The notes under the pieces: generated by a model
What the model was told of the DNA's origin: nothing
The model's database searches: none
What the model saw: only the letters and a program-made list of their open reading frames with translations
Program-made: the position numbers and the translations under genes
In this document: one piece after another, positions 51,297 through 60,090 of the stretch
Position numbering within the stretch: position 1 is the first letter of the stretch
How the letters are laid out: each line of letters starts with the position of its first letter
NCBI RefSeq assembly: GCF_018863395.1
Contig: NZ_JAHKRR010000006.1
Span: forward strand, 145,369 to 209,368
Direction: 5' to 3'
Length of the DNA: 64,000 nucleotides
Source: Sinomicrobium weinanense
GTDB taxonomy: Bacteria; Bacteroidota; Bacteroidia; Flavobacteriales; Flavobacteriaceae

Positions 51297-53135
51297 ATGA
51301 AGAAAAGAACAATTTCTTTCGGTGCACTGGCCCTTTTATGCACAGCGGGTTTTGCCCAGGAAGTGCAACAACTGGATGAGGTGGTGGTCACGGATTCCCG
51401 CTTCGAACTGAAACGGGAGCATTCCGGGAAAACGGTCATTAAGATCAGTGCTGAAGAACTGGAAAAGAACCAGGGAAAGAACCTGGCCGAGGTGATCAAT
51501 ACCAAAAGCGGTATTGAAATTGGCGGGAGCCGGAGCAATGCCGGGCAAAACCTGGGATATTATGTCCGTGGCGGAGGAAATCGCCAGGTGCTGGTGCTCA
51601 TAGACGGCGTGCAGGTTACAGACCCGTCTTCCATTTATAATGATTTTGACCTTCGGCTGGTAGACCTGGCCCAGATCGAATCCGTAGAGATCGTAAAAGG
51701 GGCGGCGAGCACACTATACGGTAATGCCGCAGCAACGGCCGTGATAAGCATTACCACCAAAAAGGCTTCCGAAAAACCCGTTTCGGCCACCTTCCGGTCC
51801 AGTATCGGTACCAATCAGGCCCACGACGACCAGGACTACGATATTGCCGATTTTTCCAATAGTATCGCTGTGAGCGGGACTTCCGGAAAGGTCAATTACC
51901 AGGCCGGTTTTGCCCAGCAGTATACCGATGGCCTGTCTGCCGCTGCCTCGGGGACGGAAAGAGACCCTTTTTCCCGCTTTAATACCAATGTAAAAGTGGG
52001 ATACCAGGCGACAGAACGTTTTTCGGTCGATGTATTTGGGAATTACGATAAGTTCAAGGTGGATTTTGACGGGAGTGATCCGGCAGACTACACCAGACTT
52101 ATCGATACTCCCGATCAAAGTATGAGCAAACAGTACAGGGTAGGAGTAGTACCGAAATTTGACTATGGCAATGGAAGCGTACAGGCGAGTGTGGCGTATA
52201 ACAAGATCGAACGGGAAACCCGGTCGGCCGGTTCCACGGTTTATAATGCCAACAGCCTGGTAGTGGATGTTTTTAATAAATATAACTTCAACGATCGTTT
52301 TTATACCATCGTTGGGGTCAATTACATGAACAATGAAGCCGAATTTGACAGGGACAGGGATTTTTCCGTAGTAGACCCTTATGCCAATGTGGTGTGGGTT
52401 TCCGGTTTCGGGTTGAATATGAATGCAGGGGCAAGGCTCAATAACCACAGCGAATACGGTACGCATTTTACGTATAACCTGAACCCATCCTATACATTTT
52501 CCCTGGAAAATGACCGCTATATCAAGGCTCTGGGATCCTTCAGTACTTCATATATAGCCCCGAGCCTGTCGCAATTATACGGATATTTCGGGCCTAATCC
52601 AGACCTCGACCCCGAAGAAGACCGTACTCTCGAAGGCGGACTGGAGTTCGGCTCCGGTGCATGGCGGTTAAGCGCGTTGTATTTTAACAGGAAAGAAAAG
52701 GATTATATATTCTATGGACCTGAAGGTTATGTCAACGTCAATGAGGATTTTAACGTAAACGGTGTGGAAGCTGAAATTTCCATAAAACCATTGGATTTTA
52801 TGCAGCTGGATGCCAATTATACTTTTACCGAGAAAAAGGACGAATTGCTCCTGCGCATCCCCAAACACAAGATCAATGCCACCGCCGGCTTTACCCTGTG
52901 CCCGACTACTTTCGCCTCGGTAAGCTACCAGTACATGGACGACCGCCTGGACGCCGGCAATGTGGAAATGGACAGTTTTTCTATTTTTGATGTATACTTA
53001 AGCCACAGTATCCTGAAAGATAAAATGAAACTCTTTGCCAATGTAAGTAATATCTTTAATGAAGATTATGTGGAGTTGGTAGGGTATACCACAAGGGGGA
53101 GAAATGTGAGAGTAGGGTTTAGTTTGATGTTTTAA
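51297..53135 (+). CDS. btuB: TonB-dependent vitamin B12 receptor, BtuB-like
   Basis: 612 residues from ATG at 51297, which gives a signal peptide (KKRTISFGALALLCTAGFAQ). The TonB box (QQLDEVVVTDSRFE), plug (NLAEVINTKSGIEIGGSRSN, RQVLVLIDGVQVTDPSSIYNDFDLRLVDLAQIESVEIVKGAASTLYG) and a 22-strand-type barrel ending VRVGFSLMF are present, close to E. coli BtuB in size. It imports cobalamin across the outer membrane. The cobalamin riboswitch directly upstream strongly supports the substrate. No lipoprotein partner follows, unlike the 1-5.2 kb locus. Confidence 0.93.
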   Translation: MKKRTISFGALALLCTAGFAQEVQQLDEVVVTDSRFELKREHSGKTVIKISAEELEKNQGKNLAEVINTKSGIEIGGSRSNAGQNLGYYVRGGGNRQVLVLIDGVQVTDPSSIYNDFDLRLVDLAQIESVEIVKGAASTLYGNAAATAVISITTKKASEKPVSATFRSSIGTNQAHDDQDYDIADFSNSIAVSGTSGKVNYQAGFAQQYTDGLSAAASGTERDPFSRFNTNVKVGYQATERFSVDVFGNYDKFKVDFDGSDPADYTRLIDTPDQSMSKQYRVGVVPKFDYGNGSVQASVAYNKIERETRSAGSTVYNANSLVVDVFNKYNFNDRFYTIVGVNYMNNEAEFDRDRDFSVVDPYANVVWVSGFGLNMNAGARLNNHSEYGTHFTYNLNPSYTFSLENDRYIKALGSFSTSYIAPSLSQLYGYFGPNPDLDPEEDRTLEGGLEFGSGAWRLSALYFNRKEKDYIFYGPEGYVNVNEDFNVNGVEAEISIKPLDFMQLDANYTFTEKKDELLLRIPKHKINATAGFTLCPTTFASVSYQYMDDRLDAGNVEMDSFSIFDVYLSHSILKDKMKLFANVSNIFNEDYVELVGYTTRGRNVRVGFSLMF

Positions 53136-53160
53136 GGAAGAACGGTAGATTAAGAAGGAA

Positions 53161-53201
53161 GAGGCCGTGGAAAAGCAATTTTTCACGGCCTCTCATATTT
53201 T
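53161..53201. terminator. Terminator between convergent btuB and protease genes
   Basis: GAGGCCGTG (53161-53169) pairs with CACGGCCTC (53184-53192) and is followed by CATATTTTTTT. Confidence 0.85.
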
Positions 53202-53220
53202 TTTAATGTGTTGCAAAGTT

Positions 53221-54696
53221 TTACGGCTCCATCTCAGCAGGAGTGATATACATTTCTTTGGAGAATGGCTTTTCTTTTAACCCTTTTACATCCCTGGCGG
53301 TAGATTCGGGCGTTACCGCTGCTCTGGCTGCGAGTCCCGAAATGTGATTTAAAGCAGCACGGAGCAATGATTCTTCGGTATCTCCGAACGGTTTAAGGTC
53401 TTCATAAGATTCAAATTCCCTGACTTCTATATCCGGGGTAAACCCATGGACATAATCACTTTCGTCATTCTTGTTATAAATGGTGAAAGTAATAGGCTGC
53501 ATGGCATATTTATGGTTGGGGTTAATGTTTCTGGTTCCGAAACCCGGAGCGTCAAAAAGTGTAAAAGACCCTACGTTTTTGCCATAGGTGGTTTCTCCTA
53601 TGAGAATGACTTCCATATATGGGCTTAAACCGTTAATGATCATTTCACTTGCAGAAGCAGTGTCTTGTGAGGTTAGGATATAGACCCTGTTTAATGAGGT
53701 CAGACGGTTTATTTGGACTTCGCTTCCCGTAGGGTCACCGGTCGATTTATCAAAGGTCCTTGCCTTATCTGCAAAAGTGTCGGAATTATTTTCTTCCTGG
53801 TGTTTGGGATTGTAAATGGACTTGGCAAATATATCACTGGCCGAAGCCTCTCCGTAGATCATACTGGCCAGGTAGGTCGATGTTTCTACGGAGCCTCCGC
53901 CGTTATATCTCAGGTCCAGTACCAACTCATCTATATTCTGGTTTTTAAAGCCTTCGAATACAGTGTTTAATTCTTCGTTATAGGTGTTGACAAAACCGTT
54001 GTATACCAGGTAGCCGATATTTTTACCTTCATAAGGAATCACATCCGAAAAATGCACGGGGTTTTCCTGGACGGTTTGTCTGTTTAGTGTTGCCTCTTCC
54101 CCTGTTGGCGATAGTACCCCGTTATCTACTGTGGCAAATTCGAATTTTATAGAATTATTATTAAAATAATTACGGTTTAACTGATCGATGGTATTTTCAT
54201 CATCTTTCAGTACAATACCGTCGAATTTATAGATAAGGTCTCCTCTCTGCATTCCCGCATCAGCTGCCGGAGAATTGGGCATTACATAGGCCACATACCA
54301 AATAACATCGCCATTATCATTAACCCGAACCAGGCTTCCGGGCCCAAAGCCAAAAGTTTCGTTTTCTCCCCGGAAAGAGTTCAATAGTTCTTCATAATCA
54401 TCTACAATCCATGAAAAGCGGTCAATATCGCCCTTTCTGAATAACAGGTGGTCAAACAGATCTTCAGGGGCTGAATAATTCCCGAGAAAATCCTTGTATT
54501 CCTCATTTGAAGAAAATTTCGTGTCACTCAGATCGGTGACATCCCCCTGCCAGAAATACCATTCGTTCAATCCTTTCCATATAAAATCCTGGACTTCCAG
54601 GTTTCCCGAAGGTTTGGGAACAAATGCATCATCATCTTTGTCCGAACAACTCCAGAGGACCAGGCCCGACAGAAAAAGGTAAAATAGTTTTTTCAT
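53221..54696 (-). CDS. S41 C-terminal-processing-type protease, lipoprotein
   Basis: 491 residues. The lipobox (LVLWSC, Cys about 17) is followed by an acidic stretch. A cap domain, then a PDZ domain (about 130-195, AYVMPNSPAADAGMQRGDLIYKFDG) and the S41 core: LVLDLRYNGGGSVETSTYLASM, Ser nucleophile in QDTASASEMIINGL and Lys in GETTYGKNVGSF. It is a periplasmic or surface serine protease anchored in a membrane. It is divergent from the sigma-factor operon across the tandem-repeat region at 54941. Confidence 0.92.
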   Translation of the reverse strand: MKKLFYLFLSGLVLWSCSDKDDDAFVPKPSGNLEVQDFIWKGLNEWYFWQGDVTDLSDTKFSSNEEYKDFLGNYSAPEDLFDHLLFRKGDIDRFSWIVDDYEELLNSFRGENETFGFGPGSLVRVNDNGDVIWYVAYVMPNSPAADAGMQRGDLIYKFDGIVLKDDENTIDQLNRNYFNNNSIKFEFATVDNGVLSPTGEEATLNRQTVQENPVHFSDVIPYEGKNIGYLVYNGFVNTYNEELNTVFEGFKNQNIDELVLDLRYNGGGSVETSTYLASMIYGEASASDIFAKSIYNPKHQEENNSDTFADKARTFDKSTGDPTGSEVQINRLTSLNRVYILTSQDTASASEMIINGLSPYMEVILIGETTYGKNVGSFTLFDAPGFGTRNINPNHKYAMQPITFTIYNKNDESDYVHGFTPDIEVREFESYEDLKPFGDTEESLLRAALNHISGLAARAAVTPESTARDVKGLKEKPFSKEMYITPAEMEP

Positions 54697-54940
54697 GTGC
54701 TCAATTTTTTAGCCCAAGACAAAAAGCGAGGGTGTATTCCACTTTATTATAGAGGTGAAAAGATAGTCGTTATTTTCATCAATTATTTCTGCAAATTTTA
54801 AGACGGCATGTAAGTTGTCCGTGTTTTAGCAGGAAAAGGGGACATATGTTTTATAAAACGCTAAATTTACTTTAATTATTGGCTTTTTAAAATTTTTTGT
54901 AACATTTTTTAAGCTCGTTCGTCTTCCTTTTGAGTTGATG

Positions 54941-55044
54941 AGGTGAGAAGGTGAGAAGGTGAGAAGGTGAGAAGGTGAGAAGGTGAGAAGGTGAGAAGGT
55001 GAGAAGGTGAGAAGGTGAGAAGGTGAGAAGGTGAGAAGGTGAGA
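54941..55044. repeat. Tandem octanucleotide array, about 13 copies of AGGTGAGA
   Basis: The 8-bp unit repeats without interruption for 104 bp in the divergent intergenic region (54697-55152). The unit is not a multiple of three and lies outside genes, so copy-number change would alter spacing in the 5' region of the sigma operon without affecting a frame. Short versions of the same word occur at 45940, 46340 and 56855. Beyond it, 55070-55140 is a CTCC-rich low-complexity stretch. I see no gene in the gap. Confidence 0.92.
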
Positions 55045-55152
55045 AAAAGTTGTAGACGACAAATTACAAAATTTCTCCCGATCTCCAGGTCCCCAAGTCT
55101 CCCCGTCTCCAAATCTCCCAAACTCCAGGACTCCAGGTTTAACCAACTAAAT

Positions 55153-55662
55153 ATGAAACAGGCAGAGTTTTTACATACTGTAATGCCGTTTAAGGACAAA
55201 TTGTTCCGTTTGGCCAAAAGGCTTCTGGTTTCAACAGAGGAGGCTGAAGACGCCATACAGGAAGTATTACTTAAATTATGGGCCAATAAGGGTAAGATAG
55301 CAACTTACCGGAGTGTGGAGGCCTTTGCGGTTACCACTACAAAGAATTACTGTCTGGACCGTTTAAAATCCAGACAGGCGGGAAACCTGAAACTGGTACA
55401 CAGCAATTACAGCGATGAAAATGCATCCCTGCAACGACAGGTGGAAGCCCGGGACAGCGTGGCCCTGATGCAGAAAATCATGGAACACCTGCCCGAACAG
55501 CAGAAGATCGTTTTACAGCTCAGGGACGTGGAACAATACGAATTTGAAGAAATAAGTGATATGATGGACATGAACCCCACCGCGGTACGGGTGGCCCTTT
55601 CCAGGGCAAGGAAGGCAGTCCGGGAAGCACTGATAAAAAAGCACAGTTATGGAGTTGGCTAA
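55153..55662 (+). CDS. ECF-type RNA polymerase sigma factor
   Basis: 169 residues from ATG at 55153; the frame extends to 55039 but through low-complexity intergenic sequence. Sigma2 (FKDKLFRLAKRLLVSTEEAEDAIQEVLLKLWANKGKI) and sigma4 (LPEQQKIVLQLRDVEQYEFEEISDMMDMNPTAVRVALSRARKAVREAL) are both present. It should direct a small regulon set by the downstream membrane protein. The gene is 14 bp overlapping with that protein, the classic sigma/anti-sigma layout. Confidence 0.95.
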   Translation: MKQAEFLHTVMPFKDKLFRLAKRLLVSTEEAEDAIQEVLLKLWANKGKIATYRSVEAFAVTTTKNYCLDRLKSRQAGNLKLVHSNYSDENASLQRQVEARDSVALMQKIMEHLPEQQKIVLQLRDVEQYEFEEISDMMDMNPTAVRVALSRARKAVREALIKKHSYGVG

Positions 55663-56080
55663 GATAGAAAAGTGGATCGAAAAGTATTTTGAAGGGACAA
55701 CCACCGTAGAGGAGGAAAAAGCGCTAAGAACCTATTTTTCACAGGATGAGGTGGCCTCCCACCTACGGGCATATCAGCCGATGTTCCGGTATTTTACTGT
55801 GGCCAGGGAAGAGAAGTCCACCAAAGAGCTTCGTATGAGAACGGGACGCAAAAAAAACTACGCCTGGCTTTCGGTGGCAGCAACAGTGGCCATAGCCCTG
55901 GGGATCTGGTTTTCTACCCGGCCTTCTGTGGAAGAAAAAGAAGCGTTGGTAGCCTACCAGGAAACCGTACAGGCCCTGTATATGATAGGGGAAAACCTCA
56001 ATAAGGGCACGGATAAAATAGAATATTTAAACGAATTTGAAGAGACCAAAAATAAAATATTGCCGCCCGAAAACAGATAA
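55649..56080 (+). CDS. Putative anti-sigma factor, single TM
   Basis: 143 residues. A soluble N-terminal part (ELAKIEKWIEKYFEGTTTVEEEKALRTYFS) is followed by one TM helix (about 71-88, WLSVAATVAIALGIWF) and a periplasmic C-terminus. Size, topology and overlap with the sigma gene point to an anti-sigma factor that holds the sigma at the membrane. It lacks the zinc HxxxCxxC motif, so it is not a ZAS-type protein. Confidence 0.82.
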   Translation: MELAKIEKWIEKYFEGTTTVEEEKALRTYFSQDEVASHLRAYQPMFRYFTVAREEKSTKELRMRTGRKKNYAWLSVAATVAIALGIWFSTRPSVEEKEALVAYQETVQALYMIGENLNKGTDKIEYLNEFEETKNKILPPENR

Positions 56081-56306
56081 GCTACGGAAAGAGCCACAAG
56101 GCATTGCAAAATGATCGCATCAACCGTAGAGGGCGGAAAATTTTCCGCCTCCCAACCTCCCGACAGAGCGTTGGCCGGATGAGTAACAGGAAATAAAGAA
56201 TAAATTATAGTAAAAACAGAAAAAGATGAAAGAATTAAGAGCATTACATGGTCTTGCCGGTAAGGGAAGCCATGAGAGGTATGACGAAAAAAAGCGGTTA
56301 AATAAA

Positions 56307-56846
56307 ATGACAGCCAGAAAATTAGTGATATGTATGCTGCTGGCGGTATTGCCTGCCCTCGGTTTTTCGCAGGCCGTTTTCGACCGGTTCGAGGCCATGG
56401 ACGATGTGTCGGCCGTAATCGTTAACCAGAATATGTTTAAGCTGTTTTCCAGGATAGAGGCAGACGACCCCGAAGCCAAAGAGTTCATGGAAATGGTAAA
56501 GACCCTGAAAAACCTGAAAGTGTTCTCTACAAGCAACAAGAATATCGCCCGGGAAATGCAGTCTACAATGGGCCAGTATATTCAAAGTTCGTCACTCGAA
56601 GAACTGATGCGTGTTAAAGACGAGAACTCCAATGTGAAGTTCTATATAAAACCAGGCAAAGATGAAGACCATGTAAGCGAATTGCTGATGTTTGTTTCCG
56701 GGTTGAAAGATGTGGAAGTGCATGGAACGCAAGTGGAAACAGTACTGTTGTCGCTTACAGGTGATATTGACCTGAATAAGATAAGTATGCTCACTAAAAA
56801 GATGAACCTTCCTTCGGAACTGGATGAAGCGGGAAAGAAGCAGTAG
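56307..56846 (+). CDS. DUF4252 protein, exported
   Basis: 179 residues from ATG at 56307, giving a signal peptide (ARKLVICMLLAVLPALGFSQ); the longer frame from 56226 has no leader. The DUF4252 pattern follows: SAVIVNQNMFKLFSRI, KEFMEMVKTLKNLKVFSTSN, and MRVKDENSNVKFYIKPGKDEDHVSELLMFVSG. It lies behind the sigma/anti-sigma pair and before a second DUF4252 gene, a layout common in Flavobacteria. Function is unknown. Confidence 0.85.
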   Translation: MTARKLVICMLLAVLPALGFSQAVFDRFEAMDDVSAVIVNQNMFKLFSRIEADDPEAKEFMEMVKTLKNLKVFSTSNKNIAREMQSTMGQYIQSSSLEELMRVKDENSNVKFYIKPGKDEDHVSELLMFVSGLKDVEVHGTQVETVLLSLTGDIDLNKISMLTKKMNLPSELDEAGKKQ

Positions 56847-56909
56847 GATAATGGGGTGAGAAAGTGAGAAGGTGAGAAGGAAAATATAAATAGAACTTAA
56901 ATCTGAAGT

Positions 56910-57452
56910 ATGAAAAATTTAATAGCAAGTGCTGTGTTTGGGGCCTTTCTTGTGTTCATGAGTTCCTGCAGCAATAAAGAAAGCCTGCAACAGTACTATG
57001 TAGACAGTGCTGAGAAGGAAGGGTTTGTAAACCTGGATATACCGTCGAGTATGTTGGATATATCTAATGTGCAGCTTACGGAAAACCAGAAAGAAGCCTA
57101 TAATTCCATTAAAAAACTGAATGTACTGGCTTTCCCGGTAACAGCAGAGAACAAAGCGGTTTACGAAGCTGAAAAAACCAGGGTGAACAGCATACTTTCC
57201 GGCAGTGATTTTCACGAGCTGTTGCGATTATCTGACAAAAACAAACGGGCCGTCCTGAAATATACAGGGAATGAAGGGGCCATAGACGAGGTGATCTTCT
57301 TCGGGACAGATAACGACCGGGGTTTTGCTCTTGTCCGTATCCTTGGCAATGACATGAATCCCGAAAAAATGGTAGAGTTCATAAAAATCATAGAAAAGGG
57401 CGACATTGACGACGACAGGCTGGGGGAATTGAAAGGCCTTTTCGGAAAGTAA
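56910..57452 (+). CDS. DUF4252 lipoprotein
   Basis: 180 residues. Lipobox VFMSSC near residue 20 makes it a lipoprotein. The body resembles the upstream DUF4252 protein but is divergent: NLDIPSSMLDISNVQLTENQKEAYNSIKKLNVLAFP and DEVIFFGTDNDRGFALVRILGNDM. It probably shares the sigma-controlled operon. A short GTGAGAAG tract at 56855-56880 separates the two genes. Confidence 0.82.
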   Translation: MKNLIASAVFGAFLVFMSSCSNKESLQQYYVDSAEKEGFVNLDIPSSMLDISNVQLTENQKEAYNSIKKLNVLAFPVTAENKAVYEAEKTRVNSILSGSDFHELLRLSDKNKRAVLKYTGNEGAIDEVIFFGTDNDRGFALVRILGNDMNPEKMVEFIKIIEKGDIDDDRLGELKGLFGK

Positions 57453-57508
57453 AGAGTTTTGCCCGGTAAGATAAAAATTTTATCAGGCAAATGGTAATGA
57501 TATTCCTG

Positions 57509-57620
57509 TCACGTCGAGGCCTTCGATAAACTCAGGACAGGCTGGAGTCGAGACGCTTTGGCCGACCAAGGCCCCTCGACTTTGGTTTATCCTGAGCAAG
57601 GCCGAAGGGCTCGGGGTGAC
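57509..57620. repeat. Inverted repeat of about 112 bp between convergent genes
   Basis: GTCACGTCGAGGCCTTCG with TAAACTCAGGA on the left pairs with TCCTGAGCAAGGCCGAAGGG and CTCGGGGTGAC on the right. It has the look of a REP-type palindrome spread by transposase action. It lies between DUF4252 (+) and purB (-). A simpler hairpin at 57461-57486 precedes it. Confidence 0.75.
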
Positions 57621-57628
57621 AGTTGTTA

Positions 57629-58972
57629 TTATATCCCCGTGTAGTTGGCCGGGGTTATTTGCTTCAGTTCATTTTTAATATTGTCCGAAACTTCCAGGGT
57701 ATCTATAAACCTTGCGATCGACTCCCTGTTTATTTTTTCGTTGGTACGGGTAAGTCCTTTCAGGGCTTCATAAGGGTTGGGATAGCCTTCCCTTCGCAAT
57801 ATGGTCTGTATGGCTTCGGCTACTACCGCCCAGTTGTTTTCGAGGTCCTGGGCAAATTTATCCTTGTTGAGCAGCAATTTGTTCAATCCTTTTAAGGTCG
57901 ATAAAAAACCGATGACCGTATGTCCGAAAGGTACACCGATATTACGGAGCACCGTACTGTCCGTGAGGTCGCGTTGCAGCCTGGAAACGGGGAGTTTGGC
58001 CGAGAGGTGTTCAAATACCGCATTTGCGATACCCAGGTTCCCTTCCGAATTTTCAAAATCTATCGGGTTGACCTTATGTGGCATGGCGGATGAGCCTACT
58101 TCTCCTTTTTTGATCTTCTGTTTGAAGTAATCCATGGAAATATAGGTCCAGATATCCCTGTTGAGGTCAATAAAGATGGTATTGATACGCTTCAGGACAT
58201 CGAACAGGGCCGCCATATGGTCGTAATGCTCTATTTGTGTCGTGGGGAAGGAGTGGTGTAATCCGAGGACCTCTTCTACGAAACTGGTACCAAAGGCTTT
58301 CCAGTCCTTATTCGGATATGCGACGTGATGTGCGTTATAATTTCCGGTCGCCCCGCCGAACTTGGCAGCGTAGGGGATGGTTTTTAATGTGTTTAGTTGT
58401 TCTTCGATACGGGTGATGAATACCTGTATTTCTTTTCCAAGGCGGGTAGGGGAGGCCGGTTGTCCGTGTGTTCGGGCCAGCATGGGAATATCTGCCCATT
58501 CCGCAGCGAGTTCTTTCAACCTGGCTATGACCTCGTTCAGGCAGGGGAGATACGCTTCGTAAACAGCTTCCTTGAGGGACAGCGGAATGGAAGTGTTATT
58601 GATGTCCTGGGAAGTCAGTCCGAAGTGGATGAATTCTTTGTGTGCGGAAAGCCCGAGCGCATCGAATTTTTGCTTGATAAAATATTCTACCGCCTTTACA
58701 TCGTGATTGGTGGTTTTTTCGATCTCTTTTATGGCCAGGGCATCTTCAGAGGAAAAACCGTTGTATATATCCCGAAGGTCGTTAAAAAGGGTATGGTCAA
58801 AACCCTTTAGCTGTGGCAGCGGAAGGTTGCACAGGGCAATAAAGTATTCGACCTCTACCCGGACCCGGTATTTTATAAGGGCTTCTTCAGAAAAGAAAGG
58901 CGCCAGGTTTTCGGTTTTGTTTCTGTATCTTCCGTCGATGGGGGAAATGGCATTCAGCTCTGTCAGTTGCAT
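57629..58972 (-). CDS. purB: Adenylosuccinate lyase
   Basis: 447 residues. The fumarase-superfamily signature GSSAMPHKVNPIDFENSEGN is intact, as are THGQPASPTRLGKE and QIEHYDHMAALFD. N-terminus MQLTELNAISPIDGRYRNKTE is the usual PurB start. It performs two steps of purine synthesis (SAICAR to AICAR, adenylosuccinate to AMP). It is monocistronic. Confidence 0.97.
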   Translation of the reverse strand: MQLTELNAISPIDGRYRNKTENLAPFFSEEALIKYRVRVEVEYFIALCNLPLPQLKGFDHTLFNDLRDIYNGFSSEDALAIKEIEKTTNHDVKAVEYFIKQKFDALGLSAHKEFIHFGLTSQDINNTSIPLSLKEAVYEAYLPCLNEVIARLKELAAEWADIPMLARTHGQPASPTRLGKEIQVFITRIEEQLNTLKTIPYAAKFGGATGNYNAHHVAYPNKDWKAFGTSFVEEVLGLHHSFPTTQIEHYDHMAALFDVLKRINTIFIDLNRDIWTYISMDYFKQKIKKGEVGSSAMPHKVNPIDFENSEGNLGIANAVFEHLSAKLPVSRLQRDLTDSTVLRNIGVPFGHTVIGFLSTLKGLNKLLLNKDKFAQDLENNWAVVAEAIQTILRREGYPNPYEALKGLTRTNEKINRESIARFIDTLEVSDNIKNELKQITPANYTGI

Positions 58973-59029
58973 TGTTTGATCTGTAAATAAAAGAAATGGA
59001 TTTATATTGTTTTCGGAGGTGTTTTTTGT

Positions 59030-59587
59030 TTAGAGGAACACAATGATACCCAGTTTCAGTTCGGTGAGGTCCAGCCCGAAGCCGTAGTTGTCAGAGTCTT
59101 TTCCTTCGTTGTCATATCCGAACCGCCCGATAATGGCATCGAAAGCGATGCTGTCGTTAAGCCTGTAAGTAAGTCCCGGGCGAAGGTTAACGCCCCAGGC
59201 AAAATTGTCTGCACTGCTATCCTTGGCCCATCCCAGGCGAACGTCGCCCTGGGCAAAAGGCATGAGTTTGGAAGCCGGGAACCAGTATTTCCTGGCATAA
59301 GGGAGTACACCGTAAAATTCTTTTTTGGAACTTATGCCGTCAATTTTCACTTTGGTCTGTTCGTATCCGGCGCTCAGTCCTATTGCAAAATCGTTCTCCA
59401 GGAAGAAACCCACAGAGGGCAGTATGGAAAAATCGGTGGTTTCCGTTCCGGAATTATTGTCCTTGGAAAAACCTACGGCCCCCCCGACGAGCCATTTGTT
59501 TTTCAGCAGGCTCTGATCATCTTCCTGCGCATGTAAAGCTCCGGCAGCAAATAAAACAATGGCGATTAACGATACGATCTTTTTCAT
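59030..59587 (-). CDS. Outer membrane beta-barrel protein (OmpA-like porin fold)
   Basis: 185 residues from ATG at 59587 with a signal peptide (MKKIVSLIAIVLFAAGALHA). The mature protein alternates hydrophobic and polar residues in about eight strands (LVGGAVGFSKDNNSG, IGLSAGYEQTKVKID, AWGVNLRPGLTYRLN) and ends LKLGIIVFL with a terminal aromatic/hydrophobic residue. It is an eight-stranded barrel of the OprF/OmpW sort common in Bacteroidota. Function is unknown. Confidence 0.85.
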   Translation of the reverse strand: MKKIVSLIAIVLFAAGALHAQEDDQSLLKNKWLVGGAVGFSKDNNSGTETTDFSILPSVGFFLENDFAIGLSAGYEQTKVKIDGISSKKEFYGVLPYARKYWFPASKLMPFAQGDVRLGWAKDSSADNFAWGVNLRPGLTYRLNDSIAFDAIIGRFGYDNEGKDSDNYGFGLDLTELKLGIIVFL

Positions 59588-59684
59588 ATTATCAGAATTT
59601 AATAAGTATTGATCTGGCAAAAATAAGACTTATCCAGAAGTTTGTGGCAACAGTTCCGGGCAATTTTCAGAGGGGGCGGGTTGT

Positions 59685-59963
59685 TTACGCTTCCCGGAGG
59701 TATTTTTTCTCGGCATAAAAAGTGCCGAATGGCAGAAGGGCTGCAATGAACAGCAGGGAAAACCTTTTGAGGCTCCATTGCCTGTGATAGCACACCAGTA
59801 TGGCCAGAACAACATATAATATAAATAGAAAACCGTGGATATATCCGATTATCATATTGGTAGTTGTATGGGCAAGCAGATATTTTAACGGCATCCCCAC
59901 CAGGAACAGAAGCAGGTATGAAATGCCTTCGAGTATAGCGGTTATCCTGAAATTTTTCAACAT
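59685..59963 (-). CDS. DUF3817 small membrane protein
   Basis: 92 residues with three TM helices. The DUF3817 pattern is clear: FRITAILEGISYLLLFLVGMPLKYLL, GYIHGFLFILYVVLAILV and LLFIAALLPFGTFYAEKKYL. Several paralogues occur in most Flavobacteria; the function is not known. It precedes the outer-membrane barrel gene on the same strand. Confidence 0.88.
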   Translation of the reverse strand: MLKNFRITAILEGISYLLLFLVGMPLKYLLAHTTTNMIIGYIHGFLFILYVVLAILVCYHRQWSLKRFSLLFIAALLPFGTFYAEKKYLREA

Positions 59964-60090
59964 GATGGAGGAATTAAAGATATTTGTGAATAAAGTTGAA
60001 TTACGATTTTAAAAGAGCGCAGTTGAAAAGTCAATTCAGGGACTCCTCGACTGCGCTCAAAGGGACAGATATGTCTCTTGATATATGATA

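Noticed and set aside
54941..55044. Possible CRISPR array
   Set aside because: The octamers are contiguous with no spacers, and no cas genes are present.
55039..55152. N-terminal extension of the sigma factor
   Set aside because: It is a translation of CTCC-rich low-complexity sequence next to the tandem array; the ATG at 55153 gives the normal sigma-2 start.
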